DNA of 64,000 nucleotides from Craspedostauros australis (lineage: Eukaryota; Bacillariophyta; Bacillariophyceae; Mastogloiales; Achnanthaceae), in the NCBI GenBank assembly GCA_026770025.1, contig JAMXDE010000007.1, positions 2,046,001 to 2,110,000 of the forward strand, written 5' to 3'. Every line of letters starts with the position of its first letter. Position 1 is the stretch's first letter. Below are positions 31,020 to 42,800 of the stretch, one piece after another. A program made the translations under genes and the position numbers. Below the pieces are notes generated by a model. It was given only the letters and a program-made list of their open reading frames with translations. It searched no databases and had not been told where the DNA came from.

Positions 31020-32710
31020 ATGACACCTCGCAACAACAACAACAACAAGCCAACTCGGCATAAAACACATCCCATCTTCAACAAATCCGGTTTCCGCAAA
31101 TGGTACCGAGATTCTGACGACGCCGTATACATCATCAAAGGTCTCATCAACAACTCCATCCCACAGACCTTCAGCGAGTTCATCAAGACACACACCGACT
31201 GGGTTGATCCAAAGGGCAAGAACTACCTCCGCCGCAACCTCGCAAACAACTTCAAAAGCTGTGTCAATCGCTTCAACAAGCATCAGTCTCGGCGAGAACG
31301 TAAGTGCCAACAGTGATGAGATGAATGATGGCATCATTTGTGTGGTGATGTGATTTTCCTGTCTTGCGGTGTGAATTTTGTGGCGGCCACTCACATCCCT
31401 CCTGCTTCTCTTTCTCAGCCTTTGAGAAGACATTCCGACAACGTCTTGGATTGCCGGGAACACCCGAACGCAATCGAGACGTTCCGGGACTCGATCAGCT
31501 CTCCCTCCAGCCAGGAAGCGACAGCAGTCCTCCACGTGGAAACGAACAGAACAACAACAACAACACGGAAAATCAAAGCAACAACAACGCACCATCCGCC
31601 AACGCCGACGAAAGCAGTGAAGACGAAGACTTCGAACTTGGCGACGACGACGACGATCAATCATTGATCACAACAGAGTCGTACGACACCATCGAAAGCG
31701 AGGACGGCCGCCCCCGCCAAGACAACATCCCTGCCATCACTCAAGACGCCAGTCCAGTCGCCCGCCTGCCACGCGCTTCCAACGAGCCCATCGACAGCAG
31801 TGGCGAAGACGACGACGAGTACACGCTCGAGACCATCGAATCGAGCGACGGAGTCGAGGTCATTGCTACATCGGCACCACCTCCTCGCGTCCTCTTCACA
31901 GAGTTCCCTCTCCAGTCCAAGCCCACAACGAGCACACAAGACGCCAAGATGCCTGCACAAAAGGCCGCCCCAAAGAAGCCCGCCAAGAACAGCGACACGA
32001 ATCTGGCTGTGTCTCAGAAGGTTCAGAGCTGCGGTGGGAAGATCTCAACTGAGATCCCTGGATTGCATTTCATCCCAATCCAGGTTCCAGATCCCAACTC
32101 TTCTGCAACCCACGCAAGCATGCGAACTGGATACATCGTGTACTTCGAGGTTCCTTTTGGAGTGACAATGGATTCTGTCGAATTCAAGATCGTTGATGAG
32201 AGCACCATCAGCGTCAGCTACGCCAAAAACGTGCGCAACTACAACACCAAATACAGGGTGACGGAGGAGCACCTCCAGGTTGGGAATCTGGACCCCCAGA
32301 TCCAAAGCTACTTTGACATCTTCTGGGGCCACTTCAAGGCTGAGCATGACACTGAGAAACATGCAGTCAGTCTCACGGACTCATTTCCGAGCAAGGTGGA
32401 GCTGGATTTTGTGGATCCTGAAAACGGGTACGCCAAGGTTGGCGAGGATGAGGATCCCATCACTCTTCTTCATTTTCAAGCAGACCCTGATCGTGTTGTG
32501 AAGGTCTTCGAGGATGATTCTGATGATGATGACATGCCCATTTTCTATGTCATGTATGCATTTGCTCTTTGTGTCCGCGATACCAAGAAGGTGAAGGCGA
32601 CGCCAATTGCGAAGAAAAAGGTGCGACGTGCTCGACGTGCTGCAGCGCACAAGCAGAAGGACATCACCAAGGATGACATGTCCATCCATCCCAATGAAGC
32701 CACATCCTAG
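31020..32710 (+). CDS. Transposon-encoded accessory protein, unknown family
   Basis: Exon 1 is 31020-31299 and exon 2 is 31419-32710. The intron of 119 nt runs from GTAAGT to CTTTCTCAG, phase 1, and gives 523 residues. The ATG sits in CAACAATGAC. Residues 18-93 form a compact, basic, helical domain ('FRKWYRDSDDAVYIIKG', 'NYLRRNLANNFKSCVNRFN') that could bind DNA. Residues 110-270 are disordered, Asn-rich then Asp/Glu-rich. Residues about 300-440 look like a beta-sandwich: 'TGYIVYFEVPFGVTMDSVEF' and 'VDESTISVSY' recall the Hsp20/CS-domain strand pattern (weak, by eye). The tail is basic ('AKKKVRRARRAAAHKQK'), a likely nuclear localisation signal. It takes the place of the Myb/SANT partner of Harbinger elements but is not visibly Myb. 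It is divergent from the transposase across the motif arrays. Confidence 0.75.
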
Positions 32711-32885
32711 TGCAAACAGTGCACAATCGCATCTTGCACCAACATCAACACCAAACATAACAGTAGTAGTAGTAGTTCTCAACAACAACCAGTTTTGTGA
32801 GATCGGGACAGCTGATTTGTGTTGTGTTACGAAACATTCGAGATTGTTCGATCCGATTCTGAGATGTCGAATCACGGGTGGAGAT

Positions 32886-32921
32886 ATGTCACGGATGCCA
32901 ATTTCCCTCAACTCCCTGTCT
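32886..32921 (-). repeat. Right terminal inverted repeat and right target-site copy
   Basis: ATTTCCCTCAACTCCC at 32901-32916 is the exact complement of the left TIR core, with the imperfect extension starting near 32886. TGTCT at 32917-32921 is the second target-site copy. Confidence 0.85.
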
Positions 32922-35806
32922 GTTTGGTCGAGTGATCGATTGATTGGTGTTGTGGTTTTACAGTAGTCCAGTTTGCGGTGTGATGGATTGGGCGTTTGTG
33001 CGATACAGACCTTGGAAGGAAGATGCTGCAATTGCAATTCACGAAGAGCCAACAAGGATTTATCATCACAAGTTCAGGAATAATGGCGCGGCTCATTGGT
33101 GGTCGGCATTCTCCTTGGCTTCTGTACCTCAATGTCGATGTCGATCTCACGGTATTGCTCGTCACTGGTGCCATGACAGGATCAAGCATCACCCAAGCCC
33201 CTGGCGCGAAGGTTGGCAAGGGTCCGTAGCTACCCTGCCGTGCGCACCACAAAGTGTTCTTGTCCTGTTATCACGACCCCCTCACCCACGCTGGACGATG
33301 AGCCGAACAGAGATCGGAACAACGTTGAAGTGTAATTGCGGAGAGTTGCGAAAAGATGTGAGACTGATGAAGGTACAGTGAAGAGGTGCTGCTGTATCCA
33401 TGTGACAATTCATCACGTTTGTCGCCAACACGGAACCGTTCGCGCAAGCACAAGGTGCTGCGCTCTGCTCTATTACTTCATACTCGTAGTTGACTGGAGG
33501 AGAACACTATCGCGACTTTGTGGCGGCTTCTCCCGTGGAGTTCGCCATCCATGATTCACAAGGACAAAAAGGCTGTTTTTGGCACCGCATCATCACAACT
33601 TGTCATTGGCGAGAAGTTAGATGGCTCCTGCGTAGTGTCAACAGGAATTCTTTCCAGATCATCAGTTGATCAAAAATGCGAAATGCGTGCAACCTAGAGA
33701 GGGAGTGGATTCCGATCACGTCAATCACCAAGGGGGAGCACACACCATCGATGTTTGCATTCTTTGCAGATACTGACATGAGAGGAGAAACGATGCGCTG
33801 CCCACGAAATCAGGGCATGTATTTGTCTCCACCAAATGTCAATCGCCGCTGGTCGGCCGTCGATTGGGATGATGCAGAGTGAAGTGCTCGGCTCGACTCT
33901 CTTTGGAGAAGTACCTTTTCATCTATTGAGACGCCGCGAAGGAGAGTCGATATTCTCCGATCAGGGCATCCTTGAGAGGAATTATTGCATGATCATCCAC
34001 CAATAACTTCGGCAGCCTGTGCCACATTCGAACATTGGTCATGTCTACACTTTCCGACTTGCCTTAGATGATTGTCTCACACGCTGTTACTTGTACCTAC
34101 TCTCCGAGTGATCTGCTCTGTGCTAATGGCCCTCTCAGAGGAACCCCAGCGATGATTTCCTTTCACGGAATGGAGCACAGCCGTCCTTGGATTTACCCGT
34201 CTCGTGGTGTTTGTCCGGCCTCCCTTGGATGAATGTGCCTTGGTTTTGCATTCACATCAGCCACCACATCCAAATCTAAACCAAAGCAAAGCAAACCAAT
34301 CTCGATTGCCCCACAATGGAGCCAAGCAATGACATGACGACTCTGGTCGTGGCTGGTTCCGCATTTTGTGTTGCCACCTCACCTGTTCTGTGGTGCTCTC
34401 ATCATTTAGCACATAGCTTCACTCCTGCTCCGAGCTCGTGTTCGTACTCGTGTTCGTACTCCTACTCGTACTTGTGCTCGTACTCGTACTCGTGTGTGCG
34501 CAAGTTGTGCACAAGCCCCACGAAGAGGCACCAGCGCGCAACCTTCCGTCTTTGTGTGTTTGTATGTGGTCGCTTCTCCTTTTCCATGTTGAAGATGTCG
34601 CGCTTCTTTGTTTTATCGCTGGGGTTGTTTGTATACTTGCCTTGTTTGCTCACTTAAGGTAGTGTAGCATATTTGTTACACCGAAACTATCCATCGAAAC
34701 AGCCTCAACCGGAGATCTTGTCCACGGCATACGCCAACCGAAATTGTGAAGCAAACCACAATTCCCCTCCACGCATGGAGAGTCCACTGTGCAATCCGGT
34801 ACTCGAGGATGTCGCGCTCGTTTCTTCCGGTGCTTGGACTTCGATTCTTCCGTCAGCGAGGCTATTAGTGATTGGAACCGATTCGCACCTGTCCTTATGG
34901 TCAAAGAGAAGGGATGCGCGGCAAACGCGAGTTGTGCACAAAGCTGTGAGTATTGTGAGAACAGGATGTCCTCCTGTCGAAGCCCAAATAGAGTCAACGC
35001 ACCAACGCGCCTTGATCCATAAATCCAGTGAAACAATAGACAAGCCTCGTGCTGCATATGTTCGTGACCTGGTTCCAATCCGAAGGCACAGTTATATCCT
35101 CGAAAGCGTTCACGACTAGTGAACTGAAGAACCATGCACAAAAATCATCTTTCACTCCCATGCCATGCCCATAGCGATTTTTCTAGTCATTTGTGAGACA
35201 ACAAACAGGCCCAACGTGAGAGAACTTCTGTCATGACGAAAAGCGCAGGAGGTGGAACCCCCCAGTTGCTCACGATTTGCTAAACACACAACAAAACACC
35301 GCGATCGCGGAAATCAGAACCGACAATCGCCCCATCGTTTGCGTGTTGGGCATGTCCGACCCATCGCGGTTTTGCTGCCTGTTCTCCAGTTCTGTCCCGT
35401 GGAATTATTACGGCAATTCCGGTGAATCTCCGTGCTTCGGCTTCTACCAGTCGAGGTCACCAATGTCATTTTTGTGCACAAAGCGCTGTCTTAATACGAG
35501 TGTGTACGGCACAATCACAAGCAGTAGCTCGGTTGTGCGCCACGCCAACAATACTCTACTCCCTGTTGGTTGCTGCCACAGGACGTGATCAGTGTTACTG
35601 CCCGCACGCGATCTGCACCACTCGCAGATCATCCCACAATCGATCTCCAACTCGCCATAAAATCAAACAAACAAAGAAGCACACACCAACCGAACCAACT
35701 TCTACTTCTCATACTCCCTATTCTCTTCAATAACTCCGACGCACTTCACGTCACTCCACTTGCGCAGCAAACAAAGAACAACCAATCATCCAGCCAACCA
35801 GCCACC
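32917..35806. other. 2.9-kb intergenic region
   Basis: No supportable gene between the transposon and the HA-domain gene. It has a TACTCG-type microsatellite (34434-34494), and its last 150 bases are A/C-rich like the leaders of other genes here. Overlapping open frames around 34650-35140 on both strands show no domain. Confidence 0.45.
34434..34494. repeat. Imperfect (TACTCG)n / (TGTTCG)n microsatellite
   Basis: About ten units of a CTCGTA/TTCGTG hexamer. It encodes Leu/Val or Ser/Tyr/Cys strings in whichever frame is read, so the frames through it are not evidence of a gene. Confidence 0.85.
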
Positions 35807-37021
35807 ATGACAATCCTCGAAATAGACTCCAGCCTCAAGCTCATAATGCATGACCTCGTCGGCAACATCGCCTTCGATCCAACTGATCCCTTCGAAACAG
35901 ACCTGGCCGACATGAGGCCGACGTTCAGCATCGCGTCGATCGACATGACCACCTCCGACGTATGCACCAACAGCATCAGCAAAGACACCGACGAAGGCGT
36001 CAAGGGATCAGTGAACGCGATTATGCCATCATTCTGCGCGGCCCCGCCAGCGCTGACGGTGCGCAGACCATCCGACGTTCTCTCCTCTTCATTCCCACAT
36101 TCATCTTCCTGCTCCGCATCGGTCGCTTCATCGTCATCGTCGTCCTCCGCTTCCTCCATGCCCATCCCTCACGCAGCGCGATCGCTTCAAGCCGCGACGC
36201 TGATCATGGACGAATACGAACCAACTCCCATCCAGCCTGACCGCATCACAGTTGTGCCCAAGGTGGAGCCAAGCGATCTGCGCGAGAATTCGGAACACGA
36301 GCTCCTCGATCTGCTGCGGCCGCTCATGTCAAAGCGCAAGCTGCACAGCATCACCTCGCCCGAACCATTCCGCTGCCCTTCCTCCGACTCCGTGATGCAG
36401 TCGCAGCCAATACTCGAGACGCAGTTCCAAACGGACTCGCTCTCCACCATGCTGGCATCCAAGTTCCGTGCCCAGCCCAAGGCCAAGCGGAGACGGATCC
36501 AGTTCCCGGTCGACGCCAGAAAGCGCGCCATGGAATGCAAACAGCCTGACAAGATCAAGTTCCACCAGGAGGCGCAGTGGGAGATCCGGTACAAGGAGCT
36601 CTGCGCTTTCCGACAACAGGAGGGCCACTGCTCCGTCCCGCACTCTCACGACGAGAACCAGGCACTGGCACAGTGGGTGAAGCGACAGCGCTACCAGTTC
36701 AAGCTCAAGCTGGAAGGACGTCACACCACCCTCACCAACCGCAGGCAGCAGGCCCTCGAGGACATTGGCTTCTGCTGGGATTCGCACCACGCTCTGTGGG
36801 AGCTCCGGTTCCAAGAGCTCATCAAGTACAAGGAGGTCAACGGCCACTGCATCATCCCAGCGCGGGACCAGCAGAACCCGAGCCTCGCCATCTGGGTCAA
36901 GTGCCAGCGAAGACAATTCAAGCTCCTCAAGCAAGGCAAGAGGACCAACATCACCATGGACCGGGTCGACAGACTCAACGCAGTCGGCTTCGTCTGGGAT
37001 CCACGCAGCGGCGTCTTTTGA
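35807..37021 (+). CDS. Protein with two helicase-associated (HA) domains
   Basis: A 404-residue single exon. The ATG lies in an excellent context (GCCACCATGA). The first 180 residues are low complexity, Ser-rich. A basic stretch 'RAQPKAKRRRIQFP' near 225-240 is a probable nuclear localisation signal. HA domain 1 starts at W258 ('WEIRYKELCAFRQQEGHC', then 'LAQWVKRQRYQFKL' and 'ALEDIGFCW'); HA domain 2 starts at W331 ('WELRFQELIKYKEVNGHC', 'LAIWVKCQRRQFKLL', 'RLNAVGFVW'). HA domains (PF03457) are three-helix, Trp-containing repeats. They are found after helicase cores in bacteria and as free-standing repeats in diatoms, where nucleic-acid binding or gene regulation is assumed. No helicase motifs are present, so the protein is probably a nuclear DNA-binding factor. 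Confidence 0.88.
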   Translation: MTILEIDSSLKLIMHDLVGNIAFDPTDPFETDLADMRPTFSIASIDMTTSDVCTNSISKDTDEGVKGSVNAIMPSFCAAPPALTVRRPSDVLSSSFPHSSSCSASVASSSSSSSASSMPIPHAARSLQAATLIMDEYEPTPIQPDRITVVPKVEPSDLRENSEHELLDLLRPLMSKRKLHSITSPEPFRCPSSDSVMQSQPILETQFQTDSLSTMLASKFRAQPKAKRRRIQFPVDARKRAMECKQPDKIKFHQEAQWEIRYKELCAFRQQEGHCSVPHSHDENQALAQWVKRQRYQFKLKLEGRHTTLTNRRQQALEDIGFCWDSHHALWELRFQELIKYKEVNGHCIIPARDQQNPSLAIWVKCQRRQFKLLKQGKRTNITMDRVDRLNAVGFVWDPRSGVF

Positions 37022-39306
37022 GTCGGCCACTCATCGAAGCGAATGCTAACATGTAGAATACCATACGGCTAATAGTATTACCATACTCTAGTCGAATCTT
37101 AGTTGAACCCACAACCCTATCCCACAAAAAAACATGCTCTCTTTCTCTCTGTGAAGAGGCAGGCGCCTTCTCTTCCCGCCGATACCTGTCCAAGGCCAGA
37201 ACATGACTTTCCTGCACGGAGCAACTTGAAAGTGATGCTCTGGGCAACCAACTCCACAGTTTGGCGAACAGATCAAACGTAGGATTGTCAGCGCATGCAA
37301 ATGTCCATTTACTTCTTCCATCATTCCGTGGCGCCCTCGCATACAGCCCCACCCTCGCCCAAGGTTGCCAGCGAGCGCACCCACCGTCACTTCCCGCATC
37401 CAACGCACCCAATCCAAATCTCCGCTTCTCCCGTGTAGTTCGCAGAGAGAAAGAGAGAAGTCAGACGAGCAACCAAAACTCGACCATTTGATCCGGGTTC
37501 GATTCGTAGGGGAGCGAGATCGCCGAGGAAGATGCTTTGGTACTTTTTCTTGTGCTGTTTGGTACGGTTGGTCTTCGTCGGGCGTTGAGGTTCAACACCC
37601 ATGAGGTTCCATCTTCGTTCGTCTCTTGTTGGACACAAAATGACCCAGAACACTTTGCCCCACTCACGATGGTCGCCAATTATCTGGCACTATGGATTAT
37701 CTTAGGGCGGAAATGGATCTAACATATGTACGAACAGTTGCGGTACGAGTATTCCAAGGGCCATGGAAACTGAAGGTACTCGAAGTGTGTGAAGGATTCT
37801 ATTCCAAAACAAACATTTGTGTGGGGTGAGGAAGGAACGATGAATCGGTATTGGTGGCAGCATCGGAAATCAGAACGACACAAAACGATACTCCTCTCCC
37901 TTTCGCACCAGGAAGGTGGAATATATATAGTAAGTCCACCATCGTCGTTCTGCACAAAAGTCGAGAGTCCATCCATCTGCACGAATGCGATAGAGGTTTC
38001 CCCGGCGCCATGACGAGGTCGTTCGTTCGCTCATGCAGATGCATTAGATTGCGGTACGATCAGTGTGTTATTGCGGAAACTCGAGGTCGACATAGACAAG
38101 CGTCCCATTTTCTCTCCTTCGACGGTCTTTGATATCCGTGGTTCCTGTCGACCACTCGTTGTGTCAGGAATGCATGTCTGCACACAAGGGACGGGTTCAA
38201 CCATGGTGGCAACATCGCTCCCCTTCACTCATGAACCGCCGTTCCAGTTCGTCTCCCCGCCCATCATTCTGCATCCGATGATAGTTCTTTACATTCCATC
38301 ACCTCCTAGCGGAGCAAATCGCGAAGCACCTTGTGAAGCGCGCCTCCCATAGATCTCGACCCCCAACCTAAATACGATCTGAGGAGAGCAAAATAGACAG
38401 AAACATAAAACTTCGCTTCCTTGGCATTTATTGGGACAGCGTATCTCCAAGGATCTCTGTCGATGGTGGGAGGCTTGTCTGTGGAGGAGAGGATGGAAAT
38501 GGACGTCCCATTCGCGGCAAAATGCGATGTACACGGAAACAATCGGTCCTTGTTCGCTCCAATCAAACAACTCGCACTATTCCTCCCGTCGATGCTTCAT
38601 GCCAGGTTCTCCATCTTCATCGTTCCTGCCTCTGTCTGTTCATCTGAAACGGAGGCACCCACCCAACCTTTCCCACTCTATTCTTCTCTGTTCTGTCTCT
38701 ACACTCGTATGTGATACTCTATCGAACTCACAGATCCTGAACGCGATCCTGACGTTCGCGGATTCTCGACTACTTGGATCCAACATGCAAGAACAATTCT
38801 CGTGTTTTTTGGCGACTCGAGAAGAACAGATCCGAAATGGCCAAACAAAGACAAACAAGCACAAAACAGAGAGCGAGATTCCGTGAAGGATCTTCCGACT
38901 CCCACCACCACCGCAAACTCTCCCACACTTCTTGCCACACTCTGCGAGTACGAATACATGCACACCGACCATCCCAATAGGAGTATGAAGGCATGAGCAT
39001 GCCATGATGCCATACCACACCTCCGTGTGTCCGCGAGAGTACATCAATCCACTCGAATAATGGTGAGGCATGGGATCCACAGGCCAACGGACCAACAAGA
39101 TTACAGGACCGAGGCACTCGTCATCTCGGCGTTGGACACATCATCGTGGAGAATGGGAGTAGCGCATGGTATGATGGCGCAGAGGGGAGTGGGTGCCGTG
39201 GAGTAGCTACACCCCATGAATCTGCCATTCTTACTGCACTACTCCTCTCGTGCGATGACAACGAACACGCACACATGCACAAACGGAAGTGGAGTGAGAC
39301 TTAACT
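37022..39306. other. 2.3-kb intergenic region
   Basis: No supportable gene. The AT-rich stretch just after the HA gene (37040-37095) suits its 3' end. A single GGTTCGATTC word at 37498-37507 is not part of a tRNA fold. Confidence 0.45.
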
Positions 39307-39606
39307 TTACCCACTTATGATGAACACCTGCACATCCGGGCGATGGTGACGCAAACAGACACCCTGCGGCGTCGACCTCCATTCGAATCTCCGTCCAAAC
39401 TTGCATCCGAATGTGCACAGCATCTCAAAGAACGAGGTTCCAACCCCGCGGACGGAGTTGTCGGCATTCCACTTGCCATCGTCTCTGGGCGAGACACCAA
39501 AAACACGCTGCGCGAACATGATCACGGCGTGTAAGGATGTACAGAAGTTGAAACAGATGATCCATTGAACAGCGCCAACTGCTTGTGCTGCTGCTGCTGT
39601 TGCCAT
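39307..39606 (-). CDS. Possible small protein (99 aa), uncertain
   Basis: ATG at 39606 opens a 99-codon frame that reads 'MATAAAAQAVGAVQWIICFN', a moderately hydrophobic start from a CAG-type repeat, then 'FNFCTSLHAVIMFAQRVFG' and a Cys/Arg-rich end 'GCKFGRRFEWRSTPQG'. It is divergent from the gene at 39803 with only 196 bp between them. Composition is not clearly random, but no family is recognised and the reverse strand also has an open frame. It may be noncoding. Confidence 0.25.
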   Translation of the reverse strand: MATAAAAQAVGAVQWIICFNFCTSLHAVIMFAQRVFGVSPRDDGKWNADNSVRGVGTSFFEMLCTFGCKFGRRFEWRSTPQGVCLRHHRPDVQVFIISG

Positions 39607-39802
39607 TACTCTTCAAAATGTTCTCCGCAACACCTCAATTCATATATTACATCAATCGAGATCCATCGACATCAATTGATATCCATCAACATTGGCATCC
39701 ATCAAAGAGATCATTGGACGCCATCCTCATCGGCGTCCTCATCGGCATTGATATTGATATTGAAATCGATACTACAACACCGACATCAAAGGTAATATCG
39801 AT

Positions 39803-42800
39803 ATGAGCCTTCAAGGACATGGCGGCGCTGCGGGATCTCAAGACGATGCAGATGCGTCGTCTGATGGACATCACGACGACCACAGCTTTCCGCACCCTGA
39901 AGAACGCAGCGAGAATAATGATGACAACAACAGCGGCAATGATGTTGCGAAACATCCGGATGCATCCAAACATCGACATGGATCTAACGGCGCGGTGGTT
40001 TTAAAATCACCAAGCACGGACTCGACTCCAACGCTGTTCAAAGAAGAGGGCAGACGCCACAACAAGACGCAGCCACGCAACAACAACAACAACAACAACA
40101 ACAGCCGTGGCGGCAGGAACGCGATCCTTGCAGTGACATCGGAAAGCAGCGCATTCTCACCTGTCGATCTATCAATCTCCAAAGGCGACAGCAGCTTCGA
40201 ATCTTCATCGCCTGGGACGGATGCAACGGACAAGAACAATGCGCCCAAACACCCGAAGGTTCATCGGCGCCACGAAAAGGACGAGCTTCAGATCGAAAGA
40301 TTGCCCAATGGACGCATCGAGTTTCCGGATGAAGATGTCGCAGTCAAGAATGAAATGGCCCACTACGGCACAACCGTCCTAGAGTCGCCTACAGATCAGG
40401 GATCTCTCGGTGGCACAGAAGAGATGATGCTGTTTGGGCTATCGGGACACAACAAACAGCTCAGCTTTCTAGAGAATGCTGACCACTACGGCAAAGGGAC
40501 AGCTTCTCCAATCGACGCCACGGTAAGTCATCATATGGAACCGACTCTCGCGTTCGTTGGACGATGTCGTCGTCGTGCTGTGCTCCACATCACTATTTCT
40601 TGCGAGGACACTGTGGTTTCTTGGGGCGCTCTCACTTCTTCTCCGTGTGGATTAGCAGTGATCGCCCAACTTTGCTCTGCATTCAGTTTTCTGAACTCAA
40701 CTCAACTCAACTCAATGATCCTCTCCCTTCCTTGCTTGCTTGCTTTGACTTTGAATCAACACGCTCCGTTACACCCTTACTCGCTGGCCGACTGGCTGAA
40801 TGATTTGGGTGCACTCTCGTTAATCCAAACATCATGCTTCATGTCGGAAATCCGGATTTCTGTTACTCATCGTGGGAATCAATAATTTGTGCACTCGAAA
40901 ACCATGTGCACACAGTGGCAGAAGCGCAACTCCGAAGACTATCATCACAGCCATAACCACAACCACGGTCAGGAGCAACACCGGCAGCACCATCACCACC
41001 CGCAGAATCAGAATCAGAACCAGCTCACGGACTTGTCAAACACTCTCCTCACGCAATCATTCGACACGCTGACTGAGCAGGACTTTCCTGAGCTGCGTGT
41101 TAACCCAACCGACGCGTCCTTCCAGAGTACCCGTCTGTCATCGGTCTACACTCCCACGAATGCCGGCGCCAGCGATACTGCAAGCAGTAGACTTCGGCAC
41201 CAGCCAAACGTCCACTTGCGCTCGCCATCTCCGATCTCCCGAAACAATATCCATGAGACAGCATCCATTGGCGATATTTCACCCATCAAGTTCGACGATT
41301 GCAAGCCAACCCACCTCAAACGCAAGGCCCAGAGCCAAGCAGACGATGACGATGCGACCAAAAGCCAATCGAAGCCGTCGGCACCTTCACGTGACACTCG
41401 TTCCCTCTTGTCCCCTGCCCCGAGACGAGCCACCCGGACCTCACCCAGCATCCATTCAACGATCCGGACCACTCCTGACAGTCACGGACAATACGCAACT
41501 GCGCCTGCTCAACAACCTTACGACATGCAGCATCAGCCAGAACAGCAGCATCGAGCTCCTCTGAAACATGACGGATGGGGATCCTCACCGAACCTGCGCC
41601 ATCCCGCTGCGTCCGCAACCACGACTGCGACTGCAACGGTAACGCCAAACTTGCACACCTCTCAGCACAGAAGCGCGTATGGGCATCAGCCACCCCATCA
41701 TTTCGTTCATGACCCGCATGCTTACCCTCACGCGCATCCGTATCCACACGCATTTTCACATGTGCAGCCATATCCACATCTTCAGCACCAACCACCGGCG
41801 CATCATCCTCATGCGTACTATCATACCTCTCCCATGCTCCAGCATCAAGTCGCACATTTCTCAAACCCCATTTCTGTGCTCAAATCTCTTCCGCAAGTGT
41901 TCTCCAAGCTTTTCTACCAGCTGCCTTGCGTCCGAGAAGCAAGCATCCGCACTCCCAACATGGGCGCGTACGCACATGCGCAGTACGGCTCGAATCCAGA
42001 CCCGCCCATCCACCCGGATCACATGCGCATAGCGCTACGACGCATCGAGACCGCGATCCACACTTTCGGCGGATATGTCGCTGCGGGGGACTCCAAAAGC
42101 AGCGGAGGCAGAGAAAGTGCAGGTGCTTCACCATCATCGATTTTCCGCCGTGCGCCACCGCAGAAGACACAGGCAAAACCTCATGGAGCACGCAAGCACA
42201 GCGATCGATTCACTGTGCGAGACAACTACGTGTCGTGGGATGTGGAAGACAGTCCCATGGCCATCGCGCAAAAGCCATCCAACCCGAAGAAACAGCAGCG
42301 CTCCCGCAAGCTGACGAAACAGGCCGCCAAGGGTGGTAGCGGAGCTGCGCGCAGCTCCACCAAATCCAAAAGAGACCAGAGTGGTGCTGGAAGCCCATCC
42401 AGCTCGACTGAAACTGACAGCGTTCAGAGAATGAAGTACAGATGCAAGCTGTGCGGCCAGTGGAAGCAGAACCACCAATGTCCCTTTCAGCACTCCTTGC
42501 AACGCGATATCGGGATCAGCGTCAGCCCAACCGTGAATGCGTACACGTCTCAGGAACCAGGCGAGTTGGCTCCGCCTTTGTCGAAGATGAACAACTTCGT
42601 TTCCTACAGCGCGGACAGAGATACAGCACCCGGGCCTCCTCTCATCACTCCCGATGCTGTCGCAACGAATGGCGATATTCAGACAACGGGTACCGCACAC
42701 TCAGCATGGAACCGCACTTCCATTCCCACATCACCGTCAACCCCCACATCGAGGGACTCCACGCTGACAACGAGAAGCTCGTGCCATCAGCACACTCCGT

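Larger units (their letters stand above)
28253..32916. mobile_element. Complete two-gene DNA transposon, IS5/PIF-Harbinger-like
   Basis: A 4,664-bp element. The ends are perfect 16-bp inverted repeats GGGAGTTGAGGGAAAT (28253-28268; complement at 32901-32916); by eye the match continues imperfectly to 31 bp (about 25 of 31). The direct repeat TGTCT flanks it at 28248-28252 and 32917-32921. It carries a spliced DDE transposase (minus, 28457-29511) and a divergent spliced gene (plus, 31020-32710), with two phased motif arrays between them. Both genes are open after removing one short GT-AG intron each, so the element looks young. Harbinger-type elements usually have two genes (transposase plus Myb/SANT protein) but a 3-bp (TWA) duplication; 5 bp is unusual. 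The transposase fold is DDE_Tnp_4-like. Confidence 0.85.

Noticed and set aside
37498-37507. tRNA B-box-like GGTTCGATTC
   Set aside because: No pairing T-stem, acceptor stem or A box is found around it.
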